A stretch of DNA of 64,000 nucleotides from Saururus chinensis (lineage: Eukaryota > Streptophyta > Magnoliopsida > Piperales > Saururaceae), in contig CP141145.1 in NCBI GenBank assembly GCA_035235625.1, positions 5,704,001-5,768,000 of the forward strand. Direction: 5' to 3'. Made by a program: the position numbers and the translations under genes. The notes below the pieces were generated by a model. The model was given only the letters and a program-made list of their open reading frames with translations. It was not told where the DNA came from and ran no database searches. Below are positions 62,501 to 64,000 of this stretch, piece after piece. Within the stretch, counting starts at the first letter, position 1, and the number at the start of each line of letters is the position of its first letter.

Positions 62501-63759
62501 AATTTTGTGTGAACTTGTTAGTTAATCTAGTATAGGCACACCTTATTTGTAGGAGGAGAGGATAATTGATTATTTGACATTATCAGGAGAGCATATGTAT
62601 ATAAAAGGGCATCTTGACTGTTTATTTCTTTTAATATATATGAGTCTAATTTGGTATTATTGTGCATTGAAGTATGTAATATTCCGTCGAGGCATTGGCA
62701 TTGATCACACAACTGACTTTTTCTTTATGGAGAAATTGGATATGATTATTGCACGCGTTTGGGCATGGTTCCTTGGAGTTACAAGGTAATGTTCCTACAT
62801 TGAATATAATGCTAATGTATTACTTATTCCTTTAAACTGTTGTATAAAGTTTTGCATATTTGTGTTACTGTTGTAGACTCCGGAGAGTCCTGTCTAGAAG
62901 GTCTAGCTCACGAATCCAAAGAGATCCAAAGAAAACAGATGAAGTGACTGTTGAAAAGGAAGAAGACCTTGTGGTTGAGCGTATACGAATTGAAAACATG
63001 GAAATAAGGTCTTGCATGTCATTCTTATGGTTCTTTATGTAACTTACTGGCAGCAGATAATAGTTTATGCCGCCTATGCTTTTGCAGTATGAAGAAATTG
63101 ATTAGCAAGATTACCATTCAAGAACCAACTTTCGATAGAATGATTGTGGTGTATAGGTAATGCCATAAATACCCCTGTATTCATCGTGATGTTAGATTAT
63201 TCTTATTTTGTAAATTTTTTTAGAGAATTTTGATAAGAATAGCTTTCAATTTATAGTTTAAATGAAATAACTGCAGACGTGCAAATACCAGAGGAATATA
63301 CATCAAGCATTTCAAAAATATTCCAATGGCTGATATGGAGCTGGTGCTAGTGAGTTACTTAGATGAACCTTTTGGTTGATGTGACTATAGTTCTATGTTA
63401 GGTTAGTAGATGCATAAAATAGATTTATCAGCTGATATTTGAACCTGTGTTGTTTAACCTTGATTATAGCCAGAGAAGAAAAACCCAAGTTTAACACCAA
63501 TGGATTGGGTCAAGTTTCTAGTTTCTGCTGTGGTTGGTCTGGTCAGTCAAATATATAGGTTGCTTTATCCCTGTTTTGTTTGTTAAATAAATATATTTTA
63601 ATACAGTGTGTCTATCATTCTTGTTGTTCCTGTGGGTGTTTCTGGATTTGTCATTCAGGTTGCTCTGATTAGTTCACTTGAAATGCCTAAAGCTGATATT
63701 TGGGTTGTTATAGCTATTCTTTCTGGACTTGTTGGCTACTGTGCCAAGGTCTATTTTAC
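56530..63759 (+). CDS. DUF3754 family membrane protein, 3' part beyond window
   Basis: Coding exons (phases agree at every junction): 56530-56641, 58619-58713, 58802-58915, 61485-61589, 61667-61738, 62673-62785, 62877-63008, 63088-63156, 63277-63349, 63470-63541, 63659-63759. The start ATG at 56530 begins [20 protein letters not shown]. Typical DUF3754 blocks follow: [57 protein letters not shown] and [18 protein letters not shown] hydrophobic span ([18 protein letters not shown], then [19 protein letters not shown]) predicts two membrane helices. The family's biochemical role is not known; some databases label plant members aminopeptidase without a motif I can see. All exons lack stops and keep canonical splice sites, so the gene looks functional. 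The C-terminal exons lie past 64000. Confidence 0.93.
59057..59257. mobile_element. Stowaway-like MITE in DUF3754 intron 3
   Basis: Left end CTCCCTCTGTCCTAAATTAA, reverse-complemented right end CAACCTCCATCCTATATTAA, flanked by TA. Both ends continue into TAGCT, giving an inverted repeat of about 25 bp. 201 bp, non-coding. Confidence 0.7.
59997..60868. mobile_element. Mutator-like TIR element with GC-rich interior, in DUF3754 intron 3
   Basis: Long inverted ends of roughly 130 bp: left GTGTAAATGATACTTACACT, right (reverse complement) GGGTAAATTACACTTACACC. Both continue through AAAACTAGACAYA, a T-rich run and CCTTGTCATTCAYACC. The GGGTAAATTACAC start is common in plant Mutator-like MITEs (knowledge). 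The interior 60130-60750 is strikingly GC-rich against AT-rich surroundings and is open over long spans on both strands, but shows no domain I recognise. It could be captured host DNA (Pack-MULE type). The 9-bp flanks are not a clean match. Confidence 0.6.
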
Positions 63760-64000
63760 GTAAGTATTTTTTTCCTTTATCATTTACATATTTGTTTCAA
63801 TTTCTCCTTTTATCCAATTTTATGATGTCCTAATGAGCACATGCAATCTTTCCATTTGAAATACTGAGTTTTCAATGTTGAGGTATGCTCCATGGCCGAG
63901 TCAGCATCTGATGCCAATCAAATACTTTGGGTTAATTTTATTTGGAATACTGGGAGTGCATTACCTTTATAAATTGTCCCAGCAAACTCTCATTTATTTG
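63760..64000 (+). other. DUF3754 intron 11, running off the window
   Basis: Begins with donor GTAAGT at 63760. No exon with family similarity was found before the window ends. Confidence 0.6.

Noticed and set aside
1..64000. tRNA, rRNA, CRISPR or bacterial-type operons
   Set aside because: No tRNA-like cloverleaf, rRNA or spaced-repeat array was recognised; tandem repeats here lack unique spacers. A tRNA scan would be decisive.

Overview
The window reads as nuclear DNA of a flowering plant. It contains a DYW-class pentatricopeptide (PPR) gene, intron-rich genes with GT-AG introns, plant-type LTR retrotransposons with initiator-Met primer sites, and CACTA, hAT, Mutator-like and Stowaway-like DNA elements. 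It is AT-rich and mostly repetitive. Stowaway-like ends (CTCCCTCTGTCC) weakly suggest a monocot or early-diverging angiosperm, but I cannot name the species.

Layout: 1-5110 holds a CACTA end with a dense subterminal repeat array, a probable gypsy LTR with tandem repeats upstream of its TATA box, a second CACTA-like end, a (TA)46 tract and an AT-rich inverted-terminal-repeat element. 5690-12343 holds two diverged long LTR-like repeats. 12938-18392 is a complete but decayed Ty3/gypsy chromovirus (minus strand) with a perfect 5-bp target duplication. 18393-21790 is non-coding with small elements. 21798-23842 is a PPR-DYW gene, followed by a probable solo LTR. 27638-28649 is a foldback Mutator-like element with a perfect 9-bp target duplication. 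29230-40956 is DNA ligase 1 (LIG1), recognisable over 17 exons but broken by stops, frameshifts, a mutated splice donor and a Ty1/copia element (35761-40620) inserted in exon 15. 40957-49332 is intergenic with hAT-like elements and a second copy of the AT-rich family. 49333-55426 is a composite of three LTR-retrotransposon fragments. 56530 to the window end is a DUF3754 membrane-protein gene, apparently intact, cut off by the window after its 11th coding exon.

Only two genes look functional here: the PPR-DYW gene (organelle RNA editing, inferred) and the DUF3754 gene. The LIG1 copy cannot encode full-length ligase as written, so a working copy should exist elsewhere unless these are assembly errors. 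I found no clearly new gene system. The most distinctive objects are the foldback element upstream of the dead ligase, the well-preserved ligase pseudogene itself, and a Mutator-like element with a GC-rich interior inside a DUF3754 intron. All coordinates and mismatch counts were made by eye.
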